64,000 nt of DNA, taken from assembly GCF_032085515.1 (NCBI RefSeq), contig NZ_JASXSX010000001.1:1364001-1428000 (forward strand). Reading direction: 5' to 3'. The DNA is from Gleimia hominis (GTDB taxonomy: Bacteria > Actinomycetota > Actinomycetes > Actinomycetales > Actinomycetaceae). Shown here one piece after another: positions 1 to 8,191 of this stretch. The position numbers were made by a program, and so were the translations under genes. Each line of letters opens with the position of its first letter. Positions within the stretch are counted from its first letter, which is position 1. The notes beneath the pieces are model-generated. The model was not told where the DNA came from. It searched no databases and saw only the letters and a program-made list of their open reading frames with translations.

Positions 1-901
1 GCGAGTGGAACGCGCGGACGTGAACTATTCCCACTTCCACGCGCGCGTAGAGCAAGTGGGCGCGAAGCCAGCCGGCTCACAGCAAATGGGCGCGAAGCCA
101 GCCGGCTCACAGCGTGTGAATGCGGAACAAACCTGCTCGCCGCGAGTTGAGGTGAAACAAACTTGCGTGAGGAAGCGGATTGCACCGGTGGAACCCGATG
201 AGTCTAAGGCCGTGCGGTTGGGTTTGGATTCAATTAGGGGAGTGGATGAAGTGGTGGCGGACCGGATTGTTCAAGCCCGTGGGGACGCGGCTTTTACGTC
301 TTTGACGGATCTGGCTCACCGCGCCGGCCTATCACGTGGGGACGTGCAGCGGTTAGCGCACGCGGGGGCCTTAACCAGTTTGGGAGTATCGCGCCGAGCA
401 GGGTTGTGGAATGCGCAGCTCGTGGCCAGCAGTGCGCAGCAACTGACACTGCCGATCGACTGGGAGTTAAAGCGTGACTTACCTGCGATGAGCCCAACCC
501 AAGCAGTAGTTGAAGACTACCTGTCGACCGGGCTTAGTGTTGACGCGCACCCCATGCAGCTAGTGCGCAGCCAGTTGCAGTCACAAAACATCCTCACGTG
601 CCAAGAAGCTAAAACCCAACCTGACGGTAAACGCGTGAAAACCGCGGGGGTAGTGACGCACAGGCAGCGTCCACAAACAGCCGGGGGCGTAGTGTTCTTG
701 TCGCTGGAGGACGAAACTGGGTTAGTCAACGTAGTGTGCCAACGGAACCTGTGGGAACGCTACCGCAAAGTAGCGCTCACCAGCCGGGCACTAATAGTGC
801 GCGGAATGCTTGAAACCGATCGGGGTGCACACGTGTTCATAGCCGACCAATTGATTGCCTGCCCCATCCCCGTGTCCGGACGCTCCCGCGACTTCCGCTA
901 A
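1..901 (+). CDS. dnaE2: Error-prone DNA polymerase III alpha-type subunit DnaE2, C-terminal part (5' end outside window)
   Basis: The reading frame is open at the left edge, so only about the last 299 codons are present; the first visible Met is probably internal. The visible part holds a helix-hairpin-helix-like stretch (LGLDSIRGVDEVVADRIVQA), a thumb/tail region and a C-terminal OB fold (TAGVVTHRQRPQTAGGVVF...), ending in SRDFR, the typical DnaE2 ending. DnaE2 is a translesion polymerase which in actinobacteria works with ImuA/ImuB during SOS mutagenesis; those partners are not in view. A poorly conserved linker early in the visible part contains an exact 10-residue tandem repeat (see the repeat entry). 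The replicative DnaE1 is less likely because of the short C-terminus and the SRDFR ending. Family is fairly sure, subtype moderately so. Confidence 0.82.
   Translation, partial: RVERADVNYSHFHARVEQVGAKPAGSQQMGAKPAGSQRVNAEQTCSPRVEVKQTCVRKRIAPVEPDESKAVRLGLDSIRGVDEVVADRIVQARGDAAFTSLTDLAHRAGLSRGDVQRLAHAGALTSLGVSRRAGLWNAQLVASSAQQLTLPIDWELKRDLPAMSPTQAVVEDYLSTGLSVDAHPMQLVRSQLQSQNILTCQEAKTQPDGKRVKTAGVVTHRQRPQTAGGVVFLSLEDETGLVNVVCQRNLWERYRKVALTSRALIVRGMLETDRGAHVFIADQLIACPIPVSGRSRDFR
57..113 (+). repeat. 30-bp tandem duplication inside dnaE2
   Basis: A 27-bp unit at 57-83 recurs exactly at 87-113, a 30-bp period that keeps frame and duplicates a peptide (GAKPAGSQ plus two residues). It lies in the variable linker before the HhH-like region, so it probably lengthens a flexible segment rather than breaking the enzyme. 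Confidence 0.85.
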
Positions 902-960
902 CCAAGGTGCAGCGCCGTGAAACGTACGCTAACACGGGCGCGACGCTCAGAGCCCCGCTG

Positions 961-1002
961 GCTCAAACGCAATGTCCCAAAACCGAGACAGCTCAAACGC
1001 AA
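961..1002. repeat. Short direct repeat in the dnaE2/HAD convergent gap
   Basis: GCTCAAACGCAA occurs at 961-972 and 991-1002, a 30-bp period, in the 162-bp gap between convergent genes. No promoter or gene is seen in the gap. Degenerate tandem repeats just beyond stop codons recur elsewhere in this window. Confidence 0.6.
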
Positions 1003-1063
1003 CGCCCGGAACCCCGATAACTAGAACGTGCCCCGTTGGGGCAACGACACCAACCGTTTGACA

Positions 1064-1720
1064 CTACTGGTCCAGGGACAGCAGCAGCCGCGTTAACTCC
1101 TCAGGGGAATGGACCACGTGGTTGGCGTTCGCGAACTCATCCGGGGACGTGCCAGACCACGTGACCCCAATCGTGTCCAAACCGCACGCATTCCCACCTT
1201 CAATATCGTAAAAACGATCCCCAATCATAACTTTCGTGGAACCATCCACATCCACGCCCGCATCCCGCAGGCGACGCAAAGCTAACTCAATGACAGACGC
1301 CTTAGTGTGATCCGCCGAATCCACCTGCGACCCTGCGAGCACTCGGAAAAAGTGGGTAATCCCATATCGGGCAATAATCGGGTTCGCAACCTGCTCCATC
1401 TTCGACGTTGCTGTCGCCATCACCACCCCCGCGTGCGCAAGAGCCTCAAGCATAGGAACGACGCCAGCGAAAAGGGGCGCGTCAAACATAACTTCCTGGT
1501 AATGCTTACGGTAAGTTGCAATCGCAGGCTCAATCTCAGCGGGCGCGAGGCCAGCAAAATCACTGAAACTAGACGCCAACGGTGGCCCCACCCAGCGGCG
1601 CAACTGCTCCTGTGTCTGCAACGGCAACCCCAAGTGCGCGAGCGTAGCATTCACACTATCGGTAATCACCTGCGCCGAATCGGACAGCGTGCCATCAACA
1701 TCAAAGAGTGCAATCAGCAT
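1064..1720 (-). CDS. HAD-family phosphatase, phosphoglycolate phosphatase-like
   Basis: This 218-residue protein starts with the HAD motif I, FDVDGTL (Asp nucleophile Asp7 and Asp9). It continues with an alpha-helical cap (about residues 20-85), a motif II/III region (TATSKMEQ, KASVIELALRR) and motif IV, MIGDRFYDIEGG, which supplies the Mg-binding acids. Length and layout fit the Gph/PpaX group that dephosphorylates small phosphorylated metabolites in the cytoplasm; the substrate cannot be read from sequence. The start ATG at 1720 gives MLIALFDVDGTL, a normal N-terminus for the family. It is transcribed toward dnaE2, with tRNA-Leu divergent on the other side. Confidence 0.85.
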   Translation of the reverse strand: MLIALFDVDGTLSDSAQVITDSVNATLAHLGLPLQTQEQLRRWVGPPLASSFSDFAGLAPAEIEPAIATYRKHYQEVMFDAPLFAGVVPMLEALAHAGVVMATATSKMEQVANPIIARYGITHFFRVLAGSQVDSADHTKASVIELALRRLRDAGVDVDGSTKVMIGDRFYDIEGGNACGLDTIGVTWSGTSPDEFANANHVVHSPEELTRLLLSLDQ

Positions 1721-1824
1721 GTTCTTCCTACTCTAAAGGCCAGCGCCAAGCGATTGGCGTATCCACATCTCACCATGCTAGAGTTTCACTCGTCGCTTTT
1801 GAGTGCAAACTCGAATGTTACCCA

Positions 1825-1913
1825 GCGCGGGTGGCGGAATAGGTAGACGCGCTAGCTTGAGGTGCTAGTTCCTAATTTAAACGGGAGTGGGGGTTCAAGT
1901 CCCCCTCCGCGCA
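1825..1913 (+). tRNA. tRNA-Leu (anticodon GAG)
   Basis: An 89-nt cloverleaf with a class II long variable arm. The acceptor stem GCGCGGG pairs with TCCGCGC (one G-T), the anticodon stem CTAGC/GCTAG encloses loop TTGAGGT with anticodon GAG, and the T arm is GGGGG-TTCAAGT-CCCCC. The discriminator is A and no CCA is encoded. It reads CUC/CUU codons. Confidence 0.95.
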
Positions 1914-1920
1914 CAGCAAC

Positions 1921-1944
1921 AACCCCGGGAAACCGGGGTTTTCG
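1921..1944 (+). terminator. Terminator of tRNA-Leu
   Basis: Eight-bp stem AACCCCGG / CCGGGGTT with a GAAA loop and a short T run, 7 bp after the tRNA. Confidence 0.75.
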
Positions 1945-2014
1945 CATATTCGCACACGAAACCACAGCATGGACTCCCTGCACATCTGCGAATCAAACAC
2001 GTAAAGTTGAGACC

Positions 2015-2704
2015 ATGATGCATATCGATATCTGGTCTGACATAGCTTGCCCCTGGTCCTACCTTGGGGTGCGGCACATGCGTCAGGCACTGCGCGACTT
2101 TGAACACCGCGACAACGTCCGACTCACCCTACACGCATATTTACTGCGCCCAGAACTAGAGAAAACCACGGATAAAACCGCGCTCGAATACCTCGCAGAA
2201 AACAAAGATATGACGCGCGAAGAAGTGCAAGAAGCACTCGAATCAGTTACGAAACTAGGAAGTGAAGAAGGCTTGCACTTCGACTGGGACCGCGTGCGCA
2301 TCGCGCCCACCACCAGTGCGCACCGCCTCGTGTTCCTGGCGCGCGAAATCGACCTTGAAAACGACACTACCATCGGCCCGGACACGATGGAGCTAAAAGT
2401 TAATGAAGCTCTACAGCGCGCCTACTTCGAAATGGGAGCCGACATCAGCCACCCGGAAACCCTCATTTCCATTGCGCAAGACTTCAACATTGATGGCAAA
2501 CGCGTGCTCGAAGCACTTGAAAGCCCCGACACGGGTACACAAGTGTTCTCGGACTTCCAAGTTGGTGTGCAGATCGGGGTTAACTCCGTTCCCACATTCG
2601 TGTTCAACAGCCAGTTCGTTGTCGCCCAGTCACTACCAGCAAAAGCGTACGCGAACGCGCTCCAAACCGCGTGGGAATCCGCAGCGCAGAAACAAGATCG
2701 CTAG
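2015..2704 (+). CDS. DsbA-family (FrnE-like) thioredoxin-fold protein
   Basis: This 229-residue protein has the FrnE/DsbA layout: an N-terminal beta strand (IDIWSDIACPWSYLG), an alpha-helical insertion (about residues 40-150), then a return to the thioredoxin fold with the cis-Pro region VNSVPTFVFN. FrnE-like proteins are cytoplasmic disulfide oxidoreductases or isomerases. The active-site motif is C-P-W-S instead of the usual C-P-W-C, so the resolving cysteine is absent and a simple two-cysteine redox cycle is not possible. A monothiol, glutathione- or mycothiol-linked, or isomerase-like role is inference. The upstream frame runs into the tRNA, so the first usable start is ATG 2015 (or 2018). 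No signal peptide is seen. Confidence 0.82.
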   Translation: MMHIDIWSDIACPWSYLGVRHMRQALRDFEHRDNVRLTLHAYLLRPELEKTTDKTALEYLAENKDMTREEVQEALESVTKLGSEEGLHFDWDRVRIAPTTSAHRLVFLAREIDLENDTTIGPDTMELKVNEALQRAYFEMGADISHPETLISIAQDFNIDGKRVLEALESPDTGTQVFSDFQVGVQIGVNSVPTFVFNSQFVVAQSLPAKAYANALQTAWESAAQKQDR

Positions 2705-2754
2705 CCCCGGGCCGGGAACCGAGCGGCATAAATAATAGGAGTGGGAGGAAGCCA

Positions 2755-3795
2755 ATGAAACTAATTCTGCGTACCGCCACCGAAGCGGACGTCCCCAGCA
2801 TCACCGCAGCTTGCCAGGACGAAGCGATTCAACGCTACACCTCGGTGCCCAAACCGTTCACCACAGAGGATGCGCAAGCGTTTGTGAAAATGAGTCAAGA
2901 CAGCGTGCCCCCGCAGTGCCATCCGATTGTGGAAAATGAACGCGGCCACCTGATCGGCACGCTCGGCGCCACCAACTACGATCCCGTTCGGAAAAGCATT
3001 GAGATTGGATACTGGACAGCCCGCGCTCACCGCGGACAAGGCCTAATTAAACAGGCATGCCAGCAACTGATCGACACCCTGTTCGCGGACTTCGATGTCC
3101 AGATAATCCGCTGGTACGCGAAGGCTGGTAACTGGGGTTCATGGTACGTGGCCCGCGCCCTCGGGTTCATTTTTGAGGGAACCCAGCGGCGACTCGAAAA
3201 TGGTGAAGTAGTCGAATACTGGTGCGCATCCCTGCTAAAAGGCCAAGACACACCACTCGATGCGGTGGATGCACCGGCGCGTTTCCACTTGGCGTCGAGC
3301 CAGCAAAAACCTCAAGAAAAAGAACTGGATCCAAGCCGCCCACTGGAACTCGTACGACAATTCCATGAGGTTTACGGGCTGCCCATAAAACTAGGGGAGC
3401 AGCCCACTGCGGATTTTGAACGCGTGCACATGCGGATGGGGCTCGTTGGGGAGGAATACGCCGAACTTGTGGGAGCTGTGTACGGGCCTCGGGCAAGGCA
3501 GGAAATTGAAACTGCGCAAGAGCAATTGCGAGAGTTAGACGACCAGGAACGCGACGTGATTGAAACCGCGGACGCGTTAGCGGACCTCGTGTACGTGCTT
3601 TACGGCATGGGACTCGAAGCGGGCATCGACTTGGACCGCGTGCTCGAACAAGTGCAAGCCTCAAACCTGTCGAAACTTGGGGCGGATGGCAAACCGATTT
3701 ACCGCGAAGACGGGAAAGTACTCAAAGGCCCCGGCTTCTTCAACCCAGATATCGCCCGCGCCCTACAAGTACCACCATCAACAACGGAAAACTGA
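2755..3795 (+). CDS. GNAT acetyltransferase fused to a MazG/HisE-like nucleotide pyrophosphohydrolase
   Basis: This 346-residue protein has two domains. Residues about 1-165 are a GNAT N-acetyltransferase of the RimJ/RimL type (ILRTATEADVPSI, then IGYWTARAHRGQGLIKQAC as the acetyl-CoA loop, then AKAGNWGSWYVARALGF). Residues about 195-346 are an all-alpha NTP-PPase: MGLVGEEYAEL supplies the EExxE-type metal site, followed by ETADALADLVYVLYGMGLEAGIDLD and a basic tail ending KVLKGPGFFNPDIARAL. Such domains hydrolyse (d)NTPs or phosphoribosyl-ATP-like substrates. ATG 2755 follows the strong ribosome site GGGAGGAAG. It lies 50 bp after the FrnE-like gene. The pairing is unusual; substrates are unknown. 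Confidence 0.82.
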   Translation: MKLILRTATEADVPSITAACQDEAIQRYTSVPKPFTTEDAQAFVKMSQDSVPPQCHPIVENERGHLIGTLGATNYDPVRKSIEIGYWTARAHRGQGLIKQACQQLIDTLFADFDVQIIRWYAKAGNWGSWYVARALGFIFEGTQRRLENGEVVEYWCASLLKGQDTPLDAVDAPARFHLASSQQKPQEKELDPSRPLELVRQFHEVYGLPIKLGEQPTADFERVHMRMGLVGEEYAELVGAVYGPRARQEIETAQEQLRELDDQERDVIETADALADLVYVLYGMGLEAGIDLDRVLEQVQASNLSKLGADGKPIYREDGKVLKGPGFFNPDIARALQVPPSTTEN

Positions 3796-3838
3796 AGGAA
3801 CAGAATCTAGAAGCAACGCGAAAAACAGGGGGATACAC

Positions 3839-5764
3839 ATGAATACTGTGGAACAACTACTACCCGATTTCACCAAACTAGACGCAGACCAAGTACGCGA
3901 GCAAGTGTTCGCCGCAATCGAAACCTACGAGCAGGCCATCACCGAGCTGGAGGCCGCGGAACCAACCGTCGCAAACTTCCTAGTGCCGTTCGATGAAGCA
4001 ACCGGGGAATACGACCGGGTGCTCGGCGTGGCTTTCACAGCTATAAGTTCCATCGGGGGCCCGCAGTGGAACCAGTTGGAATCTGACCTCAACGAACCCC
4101 TTACCAAACTGGGGTTGCGCATTGACACGTCCGACGCGCTCTATGAGCGTTTCAAAACCCTGGCGCAACAAGACTTGGATGAAGAAAGCGCGCACTACGT
4201 ACGGACAGAATTGAAAGATTTTGAGGTCGGTGGAATCACCCTCAGTAAACCCGACCGCGCGAAGCTTGAACAGTTGGATCTCAAAATCGCTGACCTGACA
4301 ACTGAGTACTCGCAGCGCGTCAAAACCATGCTCACCAAGCCCGCGGTTGTAGACGGGCAAGAATATCCCCTCAATAACTTCACGATGCCTCTCGCGCTCG
4401 TGCAGGTGCCACAAGCGAGTGTGCGCGCGCAGATTCTGGAAGCATCCACTTCGCGCGGGTGGGGCGCAGACCCCGCCACCGACACGCGCGAACTAGTGCA
4501 GCAAATAACGCAGCTGCGAGACACACGCGCGAAACTCCTCGGATTCGACTCGCACGCCGCCCTCGTGCTCGAAACGGAAACCGCGACGTCAACCGCAGCG
4601 GTGCGTGACCTCCTGCAAATGGTTGGCACCCAGGCCCTCAAGCGCGTAGAAGAAGAGGCCCAAACGCTGCAGGCAGACGCGCAAGCGGACGGGCTTGAAG
4701 AACTGCGGGCAAGCGACTGGTCATACTACGAACAACGCCGGAAACACCACGAACTCGGGTTATCAGACGAAGCTCTGAGCCCCTACCTAGAACTGTGGCA
4801 CGTATTAGAAAAAGGCGTGTTCTACGCAGCCCAAAAACTATACGGAATCACGCTGGAACACCGCCCAGACCTGACAGGTATCGACGAGTCCTCGCGCGTA
4901 TACGAAGTGAGCCGTGAGGACGGTCAGACCCTGGGGCTCTTCGTCGCAGACCCTTATACGCGCGACGGTAAAAGCGGTGGGGCGTGGATGAACGAACTGG
5001 TAACCGGATACGCCGGCAACAACTACCAATCCATCATCATTAACTGCGCAAACTTTACCCCGCCTGAACCCGGGCACGAAAAGCACCTGGTGTGGGACGA
5101 GGTAGAGACCTGCTTCCACGAGTTCGGACACGCACTCCACGGCTTCCTCTCGCAAACCCGCTACCACGGGACCGGCGGTACCAACGTACCTCGGGACTTC
5201 GTGGAATTCCCCAGCCAGCTGAACGAAATGTGGGCATTCAACCCAAGCGTGATTGCTTCCTACGCCCGCAACAAAGACGGCGAAGTATTGCCTGAGGACC
5301 TGCGCGTAAAGCTGGCTGCATCAAAGTCGTTCGGACAACCGTATTCCACTGCGGAATACTGCGCGGCCGCACTACTGGACCAGTACTGGTACTCGCGTGA
5401 ACGCGACCGCGGGCCCGCTGAAGTTGAGGCCTACGAACAGTGGGCACTGCAACAGGCGGGCATGAACCACCCGCTGGTACCACCGCGGTACCGCACCACG
5501 TACTTCCCCCACGCGTTCACGGTCGGATACGACGCCGGATACTACTCTTACATGTGGTCGGAAATGCTGGTTGGTGAAGTGGAACAATGGTTCGCCGCAC
5601 ACGAGCACACCAGTGGTGACGGTGGATTGAACCGCGAGGCAGGGCAGCAGCTGGAACGCGCAGTGCTTTCGCGTGGCAACAGCCGCGAACCCATGGATTC
5701 GTTCCGGGCGCTGCTGGGCCGTGACCCGCGTCCAGAAGCCGTTGTGCAACGCCGCGGCCTGTAA
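3839..5764 (+). CDS. M3-family zinc metallopeptidase (peptidyl-dipeptidase/oligopeptidase type)
   Basis: This 641-residue protein matches the thimet oligopeptidase fold: a helical N-terminal half and a catalytic half with HEFGH at residues 427-431 (zinc ligands His427 and His431, catalytic Glu428) and the downstream EFPSQLNEMWAF segment giving the third ligand. The C-terminal FPHAFTVGYDAGYYSYMWSEML segment, with its substrate-binding His and Tyr residues, is also typical of Dcp and OpdA. It cleaves short peptides in the cytoplasm; no signal peptide is seen. The ATG at 3839 follows GGGGGATACAC. Dcp is favoured over PrlC/OpdA only weakly. Confidence 0.9.
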   Translation: MNTVEQLLPDFTKLDADQVREQVFAAIETYEQAITELEAAEPTVANFLVPFDEATGEYDRVLGVAFTAISSIGGPQWNQLESDLNEPLTKLGLRIDTSDALYERFKTLAQQDLDEESAHYVRTELKDFEVGGITLSKPDRAKLEQLDLKIADLTTEYSQRVKTMLTKPAVVDGQEYPLNNFTMPLALVQVPQASVRAQILEASTSRGWGADPATDTRELVQQITQLRDTRAKLLGFDSHAALVLETETATSTAAVRDLLQMVGTQALKRVEEEAQTLQADAQADGLEELRASDWSYYEQRRKHHELGLSDEALSPYLELWHVLEKGVFYAAQKLYGITLEHRPDLTGIDESSRVYEVSREDGQTLGLFVADPYTRDGKSGGAWMNELVTGYAGNNYQSIIINCANFTPPEPGHEKHLVWDEVETCFHEFGHALHGFLSQTRYHGTGGTNVPRDFVEFPSQLNEMWAFNPSVIASYARNKDGEVLPEDLRVKLAASKSFGQPYSTAEYCAAALLDQYWYSRERDRGPAEVEAYEQWALQQAGMNHPLVPPRYRTTYFPHAFTVGYDAGYYSYMWSEMLVGEVEQWFAAHEHTSGDGGLNREAGQQLERAVLSRGNSREPMDSFRALLGRDPRPEAVVQRRGL

Positions 5765-5794
5765 ACACTAGTTGCGGCATCATAGTAGCGTAGC

Positions 5795-5830
5795 GGCGTG
5801 GGGCTTAGGACGATTAGGGAGCCCCACGCC
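5795..5830 (+). terminator. Hairpin after the M3 peptidase gene
   Basis: GGCGTGGGGC (5795-5804) pairs perfectly with GCCCCACGCC (5821-5830) across a 16-nt loop. There is no T tract, so terminator activity is inferred from position. It ends 13 bp before the -10 box of the next gene. Confidence 0.5.
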
Positions 5831-5842
5831 GACCGATCAGGA

Positions 5843-5848
5843 TAGACT
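5843..5848 (+). promoter_or_regulatory. -10 box TAGACT of the Asp-rich gene; probable leaderless start
   Basis: TAGACT sits six nt before ATG 5855, so transcription is expected to begin at or next to the start codon. The same arrangement recurs before uvrB and, with TACACT, before uvrC. Confidence 0.45.
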
Positions 5849-5854
5849 AGGGGC

Positions 5855-6238
5855 ATGACTATGAATCCACAAGACGCGTTGAATCGGTTGATGGCAGCGT
5901 TTGAAGCGCACGCCCAGGCGGCTCGGGCCGCAGAGTTTTCCGACCCGTCAATCGTTGAAGCTGCCGACCAGCGGCTTCGGGATGCCTTCTTCACTTACGA
6001 CGATGCCTTGTTTAATGCGTACGAAGTGGAGCTGCCCCTGGAAATAGTCGACGAGGACGACGACGATTACGACGACTTCGACGACGATGATCTGGACGAT
6101 CTGGATGATGACGACCTCGACGACGACTTAGACGAAGACGATCTAGATGAGGACGACGACCTGGATGACGATCTAGACGACTTGGATGATGAGTACGACT
6201 TCGACGACGATTACGATGATGACGGGGAAGAAGACTGA
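5855..6238 (+). CDS. Small protein with an extreme poly-Asp C-terminal tail
   Basis: I do not recognise this 127-residue protein. Residues 1-60 form an ordinary amphipathic helical segment (ALNRLMAAFEAHAQAARAAEF...LRDAFFTYDDALF). Residues about 63-127 are almost entirely Asp with interspersed Leu, Tyr, Phe and Glu in DDLDDLDDDDLDDDLDEDD-type repeats, giving a very low predicted pI. Such tails can bind cations or basic proteins or mimic nucleic acid; no function is claimed. The codon pattern (GAC/GAT mixed) looks like real coding sequence. The start is ATG 5855 or ATG 5861. Its last 28 bp overlap the convergent aldo/keto reductase gene, so both 3' ends are constrained. Confidence 0.75.
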   Translation: MTMNPQDALNRLMAAFEAHAQAARAAEFSDPSIVEAADQRLRDAFFTYDDALFNAYEVELPLEIVDEDDDDYDDFDDDDLDDLDDDDLDDDLDEDDLDEDDDLDDDLDDLDDEYDFDDDYDDDGEED

Positions 6239-7200
6239 ACCCCAACCTCGGGGTAATCACGAGTAACAGGTAGCAGGTCGCTAACCGCCTGGACCAGTGG
6301 CTGTGGGAGTTCAAAGTCGAGCCCCGCAGCCACTTGTTGCATCTGGATCTCAGTGCGTGGGCCAATGAGTGAACACATGACCCCAGTTTGGGCTTTCAAC
6401 CATCCGAGCGCCACTTCAATCGGGGAGGCATCCAAGCCTTTAGCCGCGGCAAATACTCCTTCGACCGCAGACGCGTTTTGTTCCGTCAGCAAGGGTTGTA
6501 CGAAGCCGGCTAATAAGGGGGAGGCTCCGCGTGAGTCCGCGGGGGTGGAATGGCGGTATTTACCGGTTAGCACCCCGCGCGCTAGAGCAGACCAGGCGAT
6601 GAATCCGATTCCGTGGCGCTTGCAGGCGGGCAGTAGTTCGCGTTCCACCCCGCGGCGTAGCACGGAGTATTCGGCTTCCACCGCGGACGTCGGGATGGTC
6701 AGTTGGCGGGCAAGGTAAAACACTTCTGCCGTGTCCCACGCGCTCATGTTGGACACCCCAAAATAACGCACCCGCCCGGTTCTAGCTGCGATATCGATTG
6801 CACTCAGGGTTTCTTCAATGGGCGTGTGCGGGTCAGATCCTTGCAGTAAAAACAGGTCAATGTAATCGGTTTGCAAATGCTGCAGTGACCTGTCGATAGA
6901 TGCGAGCAACGTGCCTCGCGCGTTCGAATGGCGCCAGTGCGGGTGGTTTGCGAAACCGCCTTTAGTGATCAGGGTGAAGTCTTCGCGGTTAAACTCTTGC
7001 GCGAGCACGTTCCCAAGTGTCGTTTCACCTTCACCCCCGCCGTAAGTTGGCGCAGTGTCGATTGTGGTGCCCCCGGCGTCCGCGTAGGCATGGAGTATGC
7101 GCGTTGCCTCGTCTTCAGTGGTGTCTTGCCCCCACGTGAGGGTCCCTAAACCGAAGTTTGAAACCTGGAGGCCGGACGATCCTAATCTCACCTGTTGCAT
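6211..7200 (-). CDS. Aldo/keto reductase family protein
   Basis: This 329-residue protein has an (alpha/beta)8 AKR layout: MQQVRLGSSGLQVSNFGLG at the start, TTIDTAPTYGGGEGETTLG carrying the catalytic Asp and Tyr, and LITKGGF carrying the Lys. The cofactor end is ...GPRTEIQMQQ, typical NADPH-binding AKR. The fourth catalytic residue, usually His in DLYQLH or similar, is Gln here (IDLFLLQGSDPHTPIEETL). Loss of this His occurs in some AKRs (Kv-beta has Asn) and usually slows carbonyl reduction. Substrate unknown. It overlaps the tail of the Asp-rich gene and is divergent from uppP across 44 bp. Confidence 0.88.
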   Translation of the reverse strand: MQQVRLGSSGLQVSNFGLGTLTWGQDTTEDEATRILHAYADAGGTTIDTAPTYGGGEGETTLGNVLAQEFNREDFTLITKGGFANHPHWRHSNARGTLLASIDRSLQHLQTDYIDLFLLQGSDPHTPIEETLSAIDIAARTGRVRYFGVSNMSAWDTAEVFYLARQLTIPTSAVEAEYSVLRRGVERELLPACKRHGIGFIAWSALARGVLTGKYRHSTPADSRGASPLLAGFVQPLLTEQNASAVEGVFAAAKGLDASPIEVALGWLKAQTGVMCSLIGPRTEIQMQQVAAGLDFELPQPLVQAVSDLLPVTRDYPEVGVQSSSPSSS

Positions 7201-7244
7201 GTCTCATAGCTTAACGGTATTTGAAGCAAGATAAGTTAGTGCCC

Positions 7245-8099
7245 ATGACGTGGATCGAATCAATCATCATGGGGCTCGTGCAGGGCCTGACGGAATTCTT
7301 ACCGATTTCTTCTTCCGCACACCTGCGCATTACCTCAGAATTACTGGGAATGAACGACCCGGGAGCGGCTTTTACCGCGATCACGCAGATCGGTACGGAG
7401 TCTGCGGTCCTCATTTTTTTCTGGAGGGACATTGTGCGGATCGTTACGCGCTGGTTCCGGTCCTTACCGTGGATTAGCTCTGAGCGGCGGGTGGATTCTT
7501 CTGACCCGGATGTGCGCCTGGGGTGGATGATTATCGTGGGTTCCCTTCCGATTGGGATTTTGGGGCTCGTGTTGGAAAAGTGGATTGATGCGCAGTTCCG
7601 GAACCTGTGGGTAACGGTCGCAATGCTAGCGGTATTTGCGGTGCTACTGGGGTTGACGGACTGGTTCATGCCGAAACGCAAACACTTGAACGAGATGTCG
7701 TGGAAGGATGCGATTTTGTACGGGTTCGCGCAGGCGATGGCGCTCGTACCCGGGGTGTCTCGTTCAGGGGGGACGATCACGATGGGGCGCTATTTGGGGT
7801 ATACGCGTGAGGCCGCGGCCCGCTACTCGTTTCTGCTAGCTATGCCCGCAGTATTCGCATCGGGTTTCTACAAGACGTTTAAAGTGGCGGTTGGGGGTGA
7901 CACGGTGTACGTTGGGCCAACCATTTTGGCTACGTTGATTGCCTTTGTGGTTGGGTACGTGGTGATCATTTGGTTCCTCAAACTGGTGTCAACCCGCTCT
8001 TACCAGCCGTTCGTCATCTATCGCGTGGCGCTTGCCGTGCTTGTTGCGGTCCTGCTTGGGATGGGGGTTTTGACGCCCACCTCGGGCGCCGCGGTTTAG
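7245..8099 (+). CDS. uppP: Undecaprenyl-diphosphatase UppP (BacA)
   Basis: This 284-residue integral membrane enzyme removes a phosphate from undecaprenyl diphosphate, recycling the lipid carrier for peptidoglycan and other envelope polymers; it confers bacitracin tolerance when abundant. Signatures are the N-terminal GLVQGLTEFLPISSSAHL with the catalytic Glu and Ser, and the second motif ALVPGVSRSGGTITMGRYLG with its essential Arg. About eight hydrophobic segments follow. ATG 7245 gives the normal family N-terminus (MTWIESIIMGLVQG); a TTG 24 bp upstream would add residues unlike the family. Confidence 0.95.
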   Translation: MTWIESIIMGLVQGLTEFLPISSSAHLRITSELLGMNDPGAAFTAITQIGTESAVLIFFWRDIVRIVTRWFRSLPWISSERRVDSSDPDVRLGWMIIVGSLPIGILGLVLEKWIDAQFRNLWVTVAMLAVFAVLLGLTDWFMPKRKHLNEMSWKDAILYGFAQAMALVPGVSRSGGTITMGRYLGYTREAAARYSFLLAMPAVFASGFYKTFKVAVGGDTVYVGPTILATLIAFVVGYVVIIWFLKLVSTRSYQPFVIYRVALAVLVAVLLGMGVLTPTSGAAV

Positions 8100-8191
8100 T
8101 TCGCGTTAGGTCTTCACTATCGTGGGATAGGTGAGTCTTGGCCGTTAAGTGCTTGGTGGATTGTAAATGCCTAGGGGAGTGAGGGGTTGTA

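Noticed and set aside
1862..2014. Upstream extension of the FrnE-like reading frame
   Set aside because: It overlaps the tRNA-Leu gene and its terminator; the family N-terminus begins at ATG 2015.
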